Assembly (NCBI GenBank): GCA_904420255.1
Contig: CAJFUT010000040.1
Span: 1 to 6,840 of the forward strand
DNA: 6,840 nt
From: an uncultured Angelakisella sp.
GTDB taxonomy: Bacteria > Bacillota > Clostridia > Oscillospirales > Ruminococcaceae
Direction: 5' to 3'
Shown: piece after piece, positions 1 through 5,959 of the stretch
Layout of the letters: each line of letters opens with the position of its first letter
Numbering within the stretch: position 1 is the first letter of the stretch
Notes under the pieces: generated by a model
What the model was told of the DNA's origin: nothing
The model's database searches: none
The model's input: the letters and a program-made list of their open reading frames with translations, nothing else
Translations under genes and position numbers: made by a program

Positions 1-43
1 AATTTGTTCATAAATAGGGGGAAATTTCTTCACAACCCCTGGG

Positions 44-49
44 TATAAT
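44..49 (+). promoter_or_regulatory. Candidate -10 box of the hsp20 promoter
   Basis: The sequence has a perfect TATAAT about 125 bases before the Hsp20 start codon. No TTGACA-like -35 lies at the expected distance: positions 21-26 read GAAATT. An 8-bp palindrome, GAAATTTC (21-28), and an AGGGG/CCCCT inverted repeat (16-20 and 36-40) sit just upstream, where a regulator could bind. I see no CIRCE element or CtsR-type direct repeat. The promoter call is inferred from position and the -10 match only. Confidence 0.4.
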
Positions 50-173
50 CATAATTGTCGAAAGGGAGAACGGGGCTCCGAAGGGAGCGGCTCCCGGACA
101 GGGGCGGCAGGGCACCGCACAGATACGCCGCCCCAAATGAAAAAGCTATGGTGCGGAGAATGGAGCGATTGAT

Positions 174-599
174 ATGTTTGGCATGATTCCTTTCACCCGT
201 CAAGAAAATAACCTGTTCCGGTATCTGGACAATATGGAGCGCGAGATGATGAGCGGCTTTGGCGATTTCAGCCAGTTCCGCTGCGATATCCAGGATAAGG
301 GTGGTTCCTACCTGCTGGAGGCGGAGCTTCCCGGCTTCCAGAAGGAGGACATTTCCATCCAGCTGGACGGCGACGACCTGGTGATCACCGCCAATCACAA
401 CAGTGAGATGGAGGACAAGAAGGAAAAGAATTACGTCCGCCGGGAGCGGAAGTTCGGTTCCTACAGCCGCCGGTTCAATGTGGCCGGCATCGACACCTCG
501 GCCATCACCGCCGCTTACAACAACGGCGTTCTGGAGCTGACCCTTCCCAAGAAGGTGGAGCAGGCCCCGGCCGCCAGGACCATCGAAATCCAGGGTTGA
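174..599 (+). CDS. Hsp20 family small heat shock protein
   Basis: This is an ATP-independent cytoplasmic chaperone that, in the known family, forms oligomers and holds unfolding proteins for later refolding by DnaK or ClpB. The 141-residue length is typical of bacterial Hsp20. A short N-terminal arm (about 1-35) starts with MFGMIPF. The alpha-crystallin domain (about 36-126) contains ELPGF (51-55), the basic YVRRERKFGSYSRRF stretch (87-101) and the A-x-x-x-N-G-V-L signature (113-120, followed by ELTLPK). The C-terminal tail carries the I-x-I oligomerisation motif as IEI (137-139). The ATG is preceded by GGAG (162-165) at 8 nt spacing, and upstream ATGs at 148 and 160 are out of frame. It has its own terminator and looks monocistronic. 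Heat or stress induction is expected from the family, but no recognised heat-shock operator is visible. Confidence 0.96.
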   Translation: MFGMIPFTRQENNLFRYLDNMEREMMSGFGDFSQFRCDIQDKGGSYLLEAELPGFQKEDISIQLDGDDLVITANHNSEMEDKKEKNYVRRERKFGSYSRRFNVAGIDTSAITAAYNNGVLELTLPKKVEQAPAARTIEIQG

Positions 600-630
600 T
601 TTTTCCCCCGGGGCCGGCAGGGCCCGGCAG

Positions 631-669
631 CAGGGAGTCCACGGAAAGCCTCCGTGGGCTCCCTGTTTT
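631..669 (+). terminator. Rho-independent terminator after hsp20
   Basis: The arms 631-645 and 651-665 pair over 15 positions with one T-G wobble (638/658) and a 5-nt loop (646-650), followed by TTTT. It lies 31 bases after the Hsp20 stop codon and separates that gene from the next promoter. The T run is short, but the stem is long and GC-rich. Confidence 0.8.
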
Positions 670-714
670 GCTGTCCGGGGGCTTTTCCGCACCAGGGGTT
701 TTCTTCCGGGACGG

Positions 715-743
715 TTGCGCGGGCCGGCGGGATGCAGTATAAT
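715..743 (+). promoter_or_regulatory. Sigma-A type promoter of the DUF1836-trmB-ydcZ unit
   Basis: TTGCGC (715-720) and a perfect TATAAT (738-743) are separated by exactly 17 bp, the ideal spacing for the housekeeping sigma factor. Transcription would start near 750, giving a leader of about 50 nt before the ATG at 802. The -35 matches four of the six consensus bases. It lies just after the hsp20 terminator, and no other promoter is obvious in the four closely spaced genes downstream. Confidence 0.7.
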
Positions 744-801
744 GGCTTTGTGAGAATCGGCCGCCCCGCGGGCGGGAAATGGAGAAGGGAAGGAACCGCT
801 T

Positions 802-1389
802 ATGGCAGACTGGAAGGAGGAGGTGGCGGGGCTGGCCGGACAGATGGCCGGCGCCCCCCAGATCGCCCCGGAGGAGATACCGGACATCGATTTATATATG
901 GATCAGCTGACCACCTATCTGGACAAGCGGCTGGGGTTTTACAGCCGGGAGGAGGGGAGCCCCTTTGTCACCGGGGCCATGGTCAATAACTACAGCAAGG
1001 CGAAGCTCCTGCCTGCTCCGGTCCACAAGCGGTACGGCAGGATCCATGTCATGCTCCTTTCCCTGGTGTGCCAGCTGAAAAGGATCCTGACCATCCAGGA
1101 CCTGGGGCGGCTCCTGGCCCCCATGCAGGAGGAGAAGGACGCCGCCGGCCTTTATGGGGATTTCCTGGAGGCCCAGCGGGAGGCCTTTGCCAAGACCCCG
1201 GCGGAGGCGGAGGAGCTGATGAAGGGCCTGGACCGCTTCCCGCCGGAGGACGGCGCCCGGGCCAAGGCGGTGCTGGCGGTCCGGCTGGCCGCCCGGGCCC
1301 AGCGGGACGTGATGCTGGCCGAGCGCATCCTGGATACCCTGGCCCCTGGGGAGGAGCCGGGGAAACGGGGCGCCAGGGGGAAGAAATAA
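802..1389 (+). CDS. DUF1836 domain-containing protein
   Basis: This 195-residue soluble protein resembles the DUF1836 family of Firmicutes, whose role is not established. Recognisable parts are IPDIDLYMDQLTTYLD (26-41), VTGAMVNNYSKAKLLPAPVHKRYGR (56-80) and the following segment RIHVMLLSLVCQLKRILTIQDLGRLL (80-105). The stretch 'MVNNYSKAKLLPAPVHKRY' looks like the winged-helix recognition region of MerR-like regulators (a 'MINNYxKxxLLPPP' pattern), so DNA binding is plausible but inferred. After about residue 108 the protein becomes helical and rich in Ala, Glu and Arg, and it ends in a basic tail (GKRGARGKK). The ATG follows an AAGGGAAGG ribosome binding site (785-793). It is the first gene of its transcription unit, 22 nt before trmB. 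A regulator of that unit or an unrelated housekeeping role are both possible. Confidence 0.8.
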   Translation: MADWKEEVAGLAGQMAGAPQIAPEEIPDIDLYMDQLTTYLDKRLGFYSREEGSPFVTGAMVNNYSKAKLLPAPVHKRYGRIHVMLLSLVCQLKRILTIQDLGRLLAPMQEEKDAAGLYGDFLEAQREAFAKTPAEAEELMKGLDRFPPEDGARAKAVLAVRLAARAQRDVMLAERILDTLAPGEEPGKRGARGKK

Positions 1390-1411
1390 CCATGGGGAGG
1401 AGGAGCTGCCG

Positions 1412-2122
1412 GTGCGGCTGAGGAGAAAACCGTGGGCACGGCCGGAGCTGGCCGCCTGCCCCTTTTTTGTGGACCACCCGGAGGAGAACCGGGGCAGGTG
1501 GCGGGAGCAGTTCCCCCGGGAGGGGCTCCTTTACCTGGAGCTGGGCTGCGGCAAAGGGGGCTTTCTGGCGGCTCAGGCGGCCGCCCATCCCCAGATCAAC
1601 TTCCTGGGGATCGACCTGAAAAGCGAGGTGCTGGCCCTGGCCAAGCGGAAGGTGGAGGCCGCCCTCCTGGCCCAGGGGCGCCCGGCGGACCGGGTGGACA
1701 ACGTCCTTCTCCTGGCCCACGATATTGAGCGGCTCCATCTGATTCTGGGGGAGGAGGAGCGGGTGGACCGGGTCTATATCAATTTCTGCAACCCCTGGCC
1801 CAAGCCCGGCCACCACAAGCACCGCCTCACCCACACCCGGCAGCTTTCCGCCTACCGCCGGTGGATGGGGGAGGGGACGGAGCTGTGGTTCAAAACCGAC
1901 GACCGGGACCTTTTTGAGGACACGGTGGAATTTTATCTCCCCCAGGCGGGGTACCGGGTTCTTTACATCACCCGGGACCTTCACGCCTCCAGCTTTCCGG
2001 AAAACGTCCCCACCGAGCATGAGGAGATGTTCTCCGCCCAGGGCATCCCCATCCGGTTCCTCATCGCCAGGCCGGAGCCCGGCTGGACTCCCCCGGGAAC
2101 CGAAAAGGAGGGAAGGGAATGA
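1412..2122 (+). CDS. trmB: tRNA (guanine-N7-)-methyltransferase TrmB
   Basis: TrmB transfers a methyl group from S-adenosylmethionine to N7 of G46 in the variable loop of tRNAs; it is cytoplasmic. The 236 residues start with the family-typical MRLRRKPWARPELAACPFF. The SAM-binding glycine motif is ELGCGKGGF (43-51), followed by the acidic strand end GID (66-68). The tRNA-binding/catalytic motif is NFCNPWPKPGHHKHRLTH (124-141). The family usually has NFSDPWPK here, so the Asp is Asn at 127. The C-terminal signature is TEHEEMF (201-207). The start is GTG at 1412, supported by AGGAGGAG (1398-1405) at 6 nt spacing; an ATG at 1392 is in another frame and soon stops. The gene lies 22 nt after the DUF1836 gene, and its stop overlaps the next ATG (ATGA), pointing to translational coupling with the transporter genes. 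Confidence 0.96.
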   Translation: MRLRRKPWARPELAACPFFVDHPEENRGRWREQFPREGLLYLELGCGKGGFLAAQAAAHPQINFLGIDLKSEVLALAKRKVEAALLAQGRPADRVDNVLLLAHDIERLHLILGEEERVDRVYINFCNPWPKPGHHKHRLTHTRQLSAYRRWMGEGTELWFKTDDRDLFEDTVEFYLPQAGYRVLYITRDLHASSFPENVPTEHEEMFSAQGIPIRFLIARPEPGWTPPGTEKEGRE

Positions 2123-2535
2123 GCCATCTCCTGCTGCTTTTGGGAGGGGCCTGCCAGGGCCTGATGACCAGCTTCAACGGCTCCCTCAGCGGGAGCCTCT
2201 CCCTGATGGAGGTTTGCTTCATCGTCCACGGCATCGGGGCGGTGATGCTGCTGGGGTATATCCTCCTGCGCCGGGAGCGGATCGCCCTGGCCGGGGCGCC
2301 CCGGTATGTCTATCTGGTGGGCTTCATGGGTGTGGCCATGGTGGTGAGCAGCAGCTTCTGCGCCAGCCGCATCGGCGCCGCCCTCACCATGGCCATCTCG
2401 GTGGCGGGGCAGATGGCAGCCTCCGCCCTGGTGGACCATTTCGGCTGGTTCGGCGTGCCGGTGGTGCGCTGGACCTGGAAGCGTGTGCCCCCCTGCCTGG
2501 TGATCCTTGCGGGGCTGGCCCTGATGATGTGGTGA
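2119..2535 (+). CDS. DMT family transporter, YdcZ/DUF606 type, first of a pair
   Basis: This is a 138-residue integral membrane protein of the drug/metabolite transporter superfamily, DUF606 (YdcZ) group. These proteins have about five helices, half the size of standard 10-helix DMT transporters, and adjacent copies are thought to work as heterodimers. Hydrophobic stretches lie at about 3-16, 31-50, 63-79, 84-105 and 125-138. An N-terminal G-x-x-Q-x-x-x-x-x-N pattern (10-20) and SVAGQMAASALVDHFGW (94-110) fit the family. The start ATG overlaps the trmB stop by four bases (ATGA), with AGGAGGGAAGGGA (2107-2118 region) as ribosome binding site. The second copy starts 13 nt downstream. The substrate cannot be told from the sequence. 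Family assignment is moderately sure; heterodimer formation is inferred from gene pairing. Confidence 0.82.
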   Translation: MSHLLLLLGGACQGLMTSFNGSLSGSLSLMEVCFIVHGIGAVMLLGYILLRRERIALAGAPRYVYLVGFMGVAMVVSSSFCASRIGAALTMAISVAGQMAASALVDHFGWFGVPVVRWTWKRVPPCLVILAGLALMMW

Positions 2536-2548
2536 GGAGGGAAGGTCC

Positions 2549-3025
2549 ATGGCTTTGGTGGTGACGGTGGCCCTTCTCAACGGGATGCTGAATATCTTCA
2601 ACAAAATGGTGAATGTCCGGGCCAAACAGGCCCTGGGGATGGCCAACGGGAACCTGGTGAACTACCTGGAGGGCACGGTGATCGCCCTTGTGCTGGCCAT
2701 CGCCCTGGGGGAAACCCACCTGCTGGATTTTTCCTACCTTTCGGGAATCCCCTTCCCCTATTACCTGGGCGGGGTCTTTGGCCTCCTGGCCATGGTCCTC
2801 ACCATCCGGGGGATGGAGGGGGTTTCGGTGGCGGTGTCGGCGGTGGTGATCCTTTCGGGGCAGCTTCTGGCCGGCTTTGTCATGGATGCCCTGGCGGGGA
2901 TGGCCGGCCTCAGGGACTTGGCGGGGCTCTGCCTGGTGGGCCTGGGGGTCTGGTGGAACAACCGCCGCAGCCGCCTGGACGCCGAGGCCCAGCGTGCCGC
3001 GGAAGCCGTTCCCCCGGGCCAATGA
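2549..3025 (+). CDS. DMT family transporter, YdcZ/DUF606 type, second of a pair
   Basis: This is a 158-residue membrane protein and likely the partner of the half-size transporter just upstream. Hydrophobic segments lie at about 2-16, 37-54, 70-87, 92-114 and 120-137. The segment ILSGQLLAGFVMDAL (101-115) corresponds to the SVAGQMAASALVDHF segment of the first copy, so the two are diverged paralogues of the same fold. Both have an N-terminal 'N-G-x-L/x-x-x-x-N-x-x' type helix (here NGMLNIFNKMVN, 11-22). The C-terminal 20 or so residues (NNRRSRLDAEAQRAAEAVPPGQ region, 137-158) form a charged cytoplasmic tail that the first copy lacks. The ATG has GAGGAGGGAAGG (2534-2545) as ribosome binding site. 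It is the last gene before the strong terminator at 3034. The transported substrate is unknown. Confidence 0.8.
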   Translation: MALVVTVALLNGMLNIFNKMVNVRAKQALGMANGNLVNYLEGTVIALVLAIALGETHLLDFSYLSGIPFPYYLGGVFGLLAMVLTIRGMEGVSVAVSAVVILSGQLLAGFVMDALAGMAGLRDLAGLCLVGLGVWWNNRRSRLDAEAQRAAEAVPPGQ

Positions 3026-3033
3026 TTCCGACG

Positions 3034-3063
3034 AAAAAAGCCCCTCCTGCGAGGGGCTTTTTT
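3034..3063. terminator. Bidirectional Rho-independent terminator
   Basis: The arms 3034-3046 and 3051-3063 are perfectly complementary over 13 bp, with a CTGC loop (3047-3050). Six A on the left and six T on the right give a T run in either reading direction. It lies between the stop of the + strand transporter gene (3025) and the stop of the - strand nucleoside hydrolase gene (3080), so it would end both converging transcripts. Confidence 0.93.
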
Positions 3064-3079
3064 GCGCCGTATATGGGAT

Positions 3080-4003
3080 TTAGTACCGGGCCATGATCTC
3101 CTTGACCCGGGCGGCGAATTTCTTCCGGTCCACGTCCAGGACCAGGGTGACGTTGGGCTCCTTCTGGGCGTCGCTGTAGCAGTCGGTGACGGTTTTGCCC
3201 CGGGTGATGGTGCCGGAGGTTTCCACCCGCATCCAGCACCGCTGCACCGAGAAGATGCCGTCGCCGGCGGCATAAAGCACGGCGGCGGGGTCGTGGAGGG
3301 GAGCCCCCTGGGGGCAGAACCGCTTCTCGCAGTTCTGGGAGGTGACCGCCTCAAAGAGCTTGGCCTGGGGAGTGCCCAGGGCGCCGATCTCCCGCAGCTC
3401 ATCCGCTGTGAGGTAGGCTTTCAGGGTGACGTCCAGGCCGCAGACACAAAGGGGGATGCCGGATTTGAAAACAATATCGGCGGCCTCCGGGTCCACATAG
3501 ATGTTGAACTCGGCGCAGGGGGTGACGTTGCCCCCTGCGGCGGCGCCGCCCATGATGACGATGCGCCGGATCCGCTTTGCCAGGTCGTTATACTTTGCCA
3601 GGGCGATGCCCAGGTTGGTGAGGGGGCCCACGGCGATGATCTCCAGCTTGCCGTCCTGAGCCACAGCCTCCTGGTAGATGGCGTCCCAGGCGTGCTTGCC
3701 GGTGACCTGCTTTTGGGGCTCCGGCAGGGGGATGCCCTGGAGGCCGTCCTCCCCGTGGACATGGGGGGCGTAGACCGGCTCACAGAACATGGGCTTGACC
3801 GCTCCCGCCGAAACCGGCACGCCGGTGCCGATGGTTTCACAGACCCGCAGGGCGTTCCGGGTGGTCTTGTCCAGGGCGACGTTGCCGGAAACGGTGGTGA
3901 TCCCCCGGATGTCCAGCTCCGGGCAGCGGAAGGCCAGGAGGAGGGCGGCGGTATCGTCGCAGCCGGGGTCACAGTCGATGATGACAGGAATTCTTTCGCT
4001 CAT
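3080..4003 (-). CDS. Nucleoside hydrolase (IUNH family), distal copy
   Basis: This enzyme hydrolyses the N-glycosidic bond of ribonucleosides to ribose and free base, using a bound calcium ion; it is cytoplasmic here, with no signal peptide. The 307-residue length is normal. The N-terminal metal-binding signature is DCDPGCDD (10-17). HVHGEDG (81-87) provides a substrate-contacting His, EFNIYVDPEAA (165-175) holds the ribose-binding Glu and Asn, and GAPLHDP (233-239) supplies the catalytic His 237 and the metal ligand Asp 238. Keeping the His-Asp pair fits group I enzymes (inosine/uridine or pyrimidine preferring); exact substrates cannot be read off. Its ATG directly follows the TGA of the upstream hydrolase with no spacer, and the ribosome binding site GGGGAGGGG lies inside that gene, so translation is probably coupled. 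The protein is notably Cys-rich (12 Cys). Confidence 0.95.
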   Translation of the reverse strand: MSERIPVIIDCDPGCDDTAALLLAFRCPELDIRGITTVSGNVALDKTTRNALRVCETIGTGVPVSAGAVKPMFCEPVYAPHVHGEDGLQGIPLPEPQKQVTGKHAWDAIYQEAVAQDGKLEIIAVGPLTNLGIALAKYNDLAKRIRRIVIMGGAAAGGNVTPCAEFNIYVDPEAADIVFKSGIPLCVCGLDVTLKAYLTADELREIGALGTPQAKLFEAVTSQNCEKRFCPQGAPLHDPAAVLYAAGDGIFSVQRCWMRVETSGTITRGKTVTDCYSDAQKEPNVTLVLDVDRKKFAARVKEIMARY

Positions 4004-4951
4004 TCAGTTCCCCTCCCCATAAGTTTTTACCGCCTCCACCAGCAGGTCCACAAAGGCCTCCCGGTCGATGTCCAGCAGCACGGTAGCGTTGGGGGCGTGG
4101 CCGGTGGTGCCGAACCAGTCCCCCACGGTGCAGCCCATGCAGTAATCGCCGCAGGTTTCCACATCCACGTACATTTCCCGCATGGTGAGGATTTCCGGCT
4201 TGACCAGGGCCGCCACCGCCACGGCGTCATGGATCGGGGCGCCGGGGTAGTCCATGGTCTTGTGGAACTGGTAGAAGAATTCCAGCCAGTCGGCCACCGT
4301 CACCGCCACCTTGTTGCCCACCGCCCGGATGCGGTCGAAGTCGGCGGGGCAGACCAGGGCCTTTTCGGTGACGTCCAGCCCCGCCATGATGATGGGGATG
4401 CCGGACTGGAACACCAGCTTGGCGGACTGGGGGTCCACCAGGATGTTGAACTCGGCGGCGGGGGTCCAGTTGCCCATCTGGATGCCGCCCCCCATGATGG
4501 AGATGCGGGCGATTTTTTCCTTCAGCTCCGGGTGGGCCAGCAGCAGCCCGGCCACGTTGGTGAGGGGGCCGGTGGGGATCAGGGTCACCGGCTCGTCGCT
4601 TTCGGAGATGACCTTGGCCATCAGCTCCACGGCGGAGAGGGGGCTCATTTCAAAGTCTGGCTCCGGGAGGGCCGGGCCGTCCAGGCCGGATTTGCCGTGG
4701 ACCACCGGCGCGATGATGGGGTTGGCGATGAGGGGATTGTCCACCCCCTTGGCCATGGGGACATGGAGCCCGATGAGGGTCATGATCCGCATGGCGTTAT
4801 AGGTGGTTTTCTCAATGATCTGGTTGCCGCACACCGAGGTGACGGCACGGATATCCAGGGCGGGGGAGGCGTTTGCCAGCACCCAGGCGATGGCGTCGTC
4901 GTGGCCGGGGTCGCCGTCCAGGATGACCGGGATTTTTTTCGTTTCGTTCAA
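4004..4951 (-). CDS. Nucleoside hydrolase (IUNH family), proximal copy
   Basis: This is a second inosine/uridine-type nucleoside N-ribohydrolase of 315 residues, paralogous to its downstream neighbour. The metal-binding signature is DGDPGHDD (12-19), with the His variant seen in RihA/RihB-type pyrimidine-preferring enzymes. It also has VVHGKSGL (83-90), PTGPLTN (126-132), EFNILVDPQSA (167-177) and the catalytic GAPIHDAVAV (237-246) with His 241 and Asp 242. All key residues are present. The start is TTG: no ATG or GTG in this frame lies close by, and the first internal Met (54) would remove the metal site. CAGGGGG about 9 nt upstream serves as ribosome binding site. It follows the ABC permease gene by 60 bases containing a hairpin. 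The context suggests it cleaves nucleosides brought in by that transporter; base preference is an inference. Confidence 0.94.
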   Translation of the reverse strand: MNETKKIPVILDGDPGHDDAIAWVLANASPALDIRAVTSVCGNQIIEKTTYNAMRIMTLIGLHVPMAKGVDNPLIANPIIAPVVHGKSGLDGPALPEPDFEMSPLSAVELMAKVISESDEPVTLIPTGPLTNVAGLLLAHPELKEKIARISIMGGGIQMGNWTPAAEFNILVDPQSAKLVFQSGIPIIMAGLDVTEKALVCPADFDRIRAVGNKVAVTVADWLEFFYQFHKTMDYPGAPIHDAVAVAALVKPEILTMREMYVDVETCGDYCMGCTVGDWFGTTGHAPNATVLLDIDREAFVDLLVEAVKTYGEGN

Positions 4952-4968
4952 AGCAGGATACCCCCTGT

Positions 4969-5008
4969 AAAAATTGCCCGCAGAGGAAGGCCCCTGCGGG
5001 CTTTTTTT
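4969..5008. terminator. Terminator-like hairpin between permease and hydrolase genes
   Basis: GCCCGCAG (4976-4983) pairs perfectly with CTGCGGGC (4994-5001) around a 10-nt loop. On the - strand, the direction of the flanking genes, the stem is followed by AATTTTTAC; on the + strand it is followed by seven T. It lies 10 bases after the permease stop and 24 bases before the TTG of the hydrolase. It could end most transporter transcripts, act as a partial terminator or attenuator lowering hydrolase expression, or stabilise the 3' end of the transporter mRNA. No - strand promoter is evident between it and the hydrolase start. Confidence 0.65.
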
Positions 5009-5011
5009 GGC

Positions 5012-5959
5012 TTACTGAGCTTCCGCCGCTTTCCGCTTTTTGTGCCTTTTCAGGGTGAGGATGGCGTAGACGGTGAGGCCCAGGATGGTGATGACGTAGG
5101 GGATGGAGGCCACCAGGTAGGAGCTGAGGCCCTGCATCCCTTCCATCTTGTTCTTAAGGGCGTTGGCCAGGCCGAAGAGGAGGGAGGAGAGCATGGTCCC
5201 CAGCGGCTCCCCGCGGCCCATGGCCTGGGCCGCCAGGGCGATGAAGCCCCGCCCGGCCACCATGCCGGAGTTCCAGCTCTGGGCGTAGTACATGGACATA
5301 TAGGCCCCGCCCAGGCCGGAGAGGGCCCCGGAAAGGCCCAGGGCGATGTAGCTGATCTTCAGGACGCTGACGCCGACGCTGTCGGCGGCGTTGGAGTTTT
5401 CACCCACCGCCCGGATCTGCAGCCCCATAGGGGTCTTGTAGAGGAGTACCCAGGTGAGGAAAACCAGGATGAAGGCAACATAGGTGAGCACCGCGTGGCC
5501 GGAGAGAATCTCCCCCAGGATAGGGATGTCCTTCAGAATGGGGATGTCTACCCTGGGGATGAGCATGGCGGGGGTGGTGAGCTCCCCGGTATTGCCCCGC
5601 AGGCCGGTGAAGAGGTAAAGGAGGAAGATGGTGCCTCCGGTACCCATCATGTTGACGGCGATACCGGCCAGGATGATGTCGGTCTTGAGCTTCAGGGCGA
5701 AAAAGCCGATCATCAGGCCGATGAGGGTGCCCACCACCATGGCCCCCAGCACCCCGATGAGCCAGTTCTGGGTCCAGTAGCTGAACAGGGTGCCGAAGAG
5801 GGCGGAGATCATCATGATGCCTTCCAGACCGATATTGGTGACGCCGGCCTTCTCGGCGATGACGGCGGCCAGGGCCGCGAAGAGGATGGGAGCGGTGATG
5901 CGCAGGACCGAGAACCAGAAGTCCGCCTTCATCACGCTGGTCATGAGTTGTTCAAACAT
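5012..5959 (-). CDS. ABC transporter permease, nucleoside type (NupQ/YufQ-like)
   Basis: This is a membrane subunit of a BMP-family ABC importer; relatives (YufQ/NupQ in Bacillus, RnsD in streptococci) take up nucleosides. From the ATG at 5959 it has 315 residues, the normal size. About eight hydrophobic segments are visible (around 17-38, 43-60, 66-89, 95-118, 155-173, 201-225, 236-267, 283-303). Family marks are AGVTNIGLEGIMM (38-50) and the ATPase-coupling loop YKTPMGLQIRAVGENSNAA (174-192). A longer reading of the frame to 6265 is rejected because it overlaps the preceding permease in another frame. The ATG overlaps the upstream stop by one base (TGATG), and AAAGGAG about 10 nt before serves as ribosome binding site. 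The C-terminus is basic (KRHKKRK, 304-310). It pairs with the permease just upstream. Confidence 0.94.
   Translation of the reverse strand: MFEQLMTSVMKADFWFSVLRITAPILFAALAAVIAEKAGVTNIGLEGIMMISALFGTLFSYWTQNWLIGVLGAMVVGTLIGLMIGFFALKLKTDIILAGIAVNMMGTGGTIFLLYLFTGLRGNTGELTTPAMLIPRVDIPILKDIPILGEILSGHAVLTYVAFILVFLTWVLLYKTPMGLQIRAVGENSNAADSVGVSVLKISYIALGLSGALSGLGGAYMSMYYAQSWNSGMVAGRGFIALAAQAMGRGEPLGTMLSSLLFGLANALKNKMEGMQGLSSYLVASIPYVITILGLTVYAILTLKRHKKRKAAEAQ

Noticed and set aside
601..630. CCCCCGGGG and GCCGG/CCGGC inverted repeats as a separate terminator
   Set aside because: The pairing is short and imperfect with no T run after it; the 15-bp stem at 631-665 followed by TTTT explains termination better.
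30..887. A 285-codon open frame on the - strand opposite hsp20
   Set aside because: It covers the Hsp20 gene, its terminator and the next promoter, and the product resembles no family. It is explained as the reverse frame of a GC-rich coding region.
1049..2020. A 323-codon open frame on the - strand opposite DUF1836 and trmB
   Set aside because: It is Pro/Gly/Arg-rich without motifs, while the + strand frames carry recognisable domains and ribosome binding sites.
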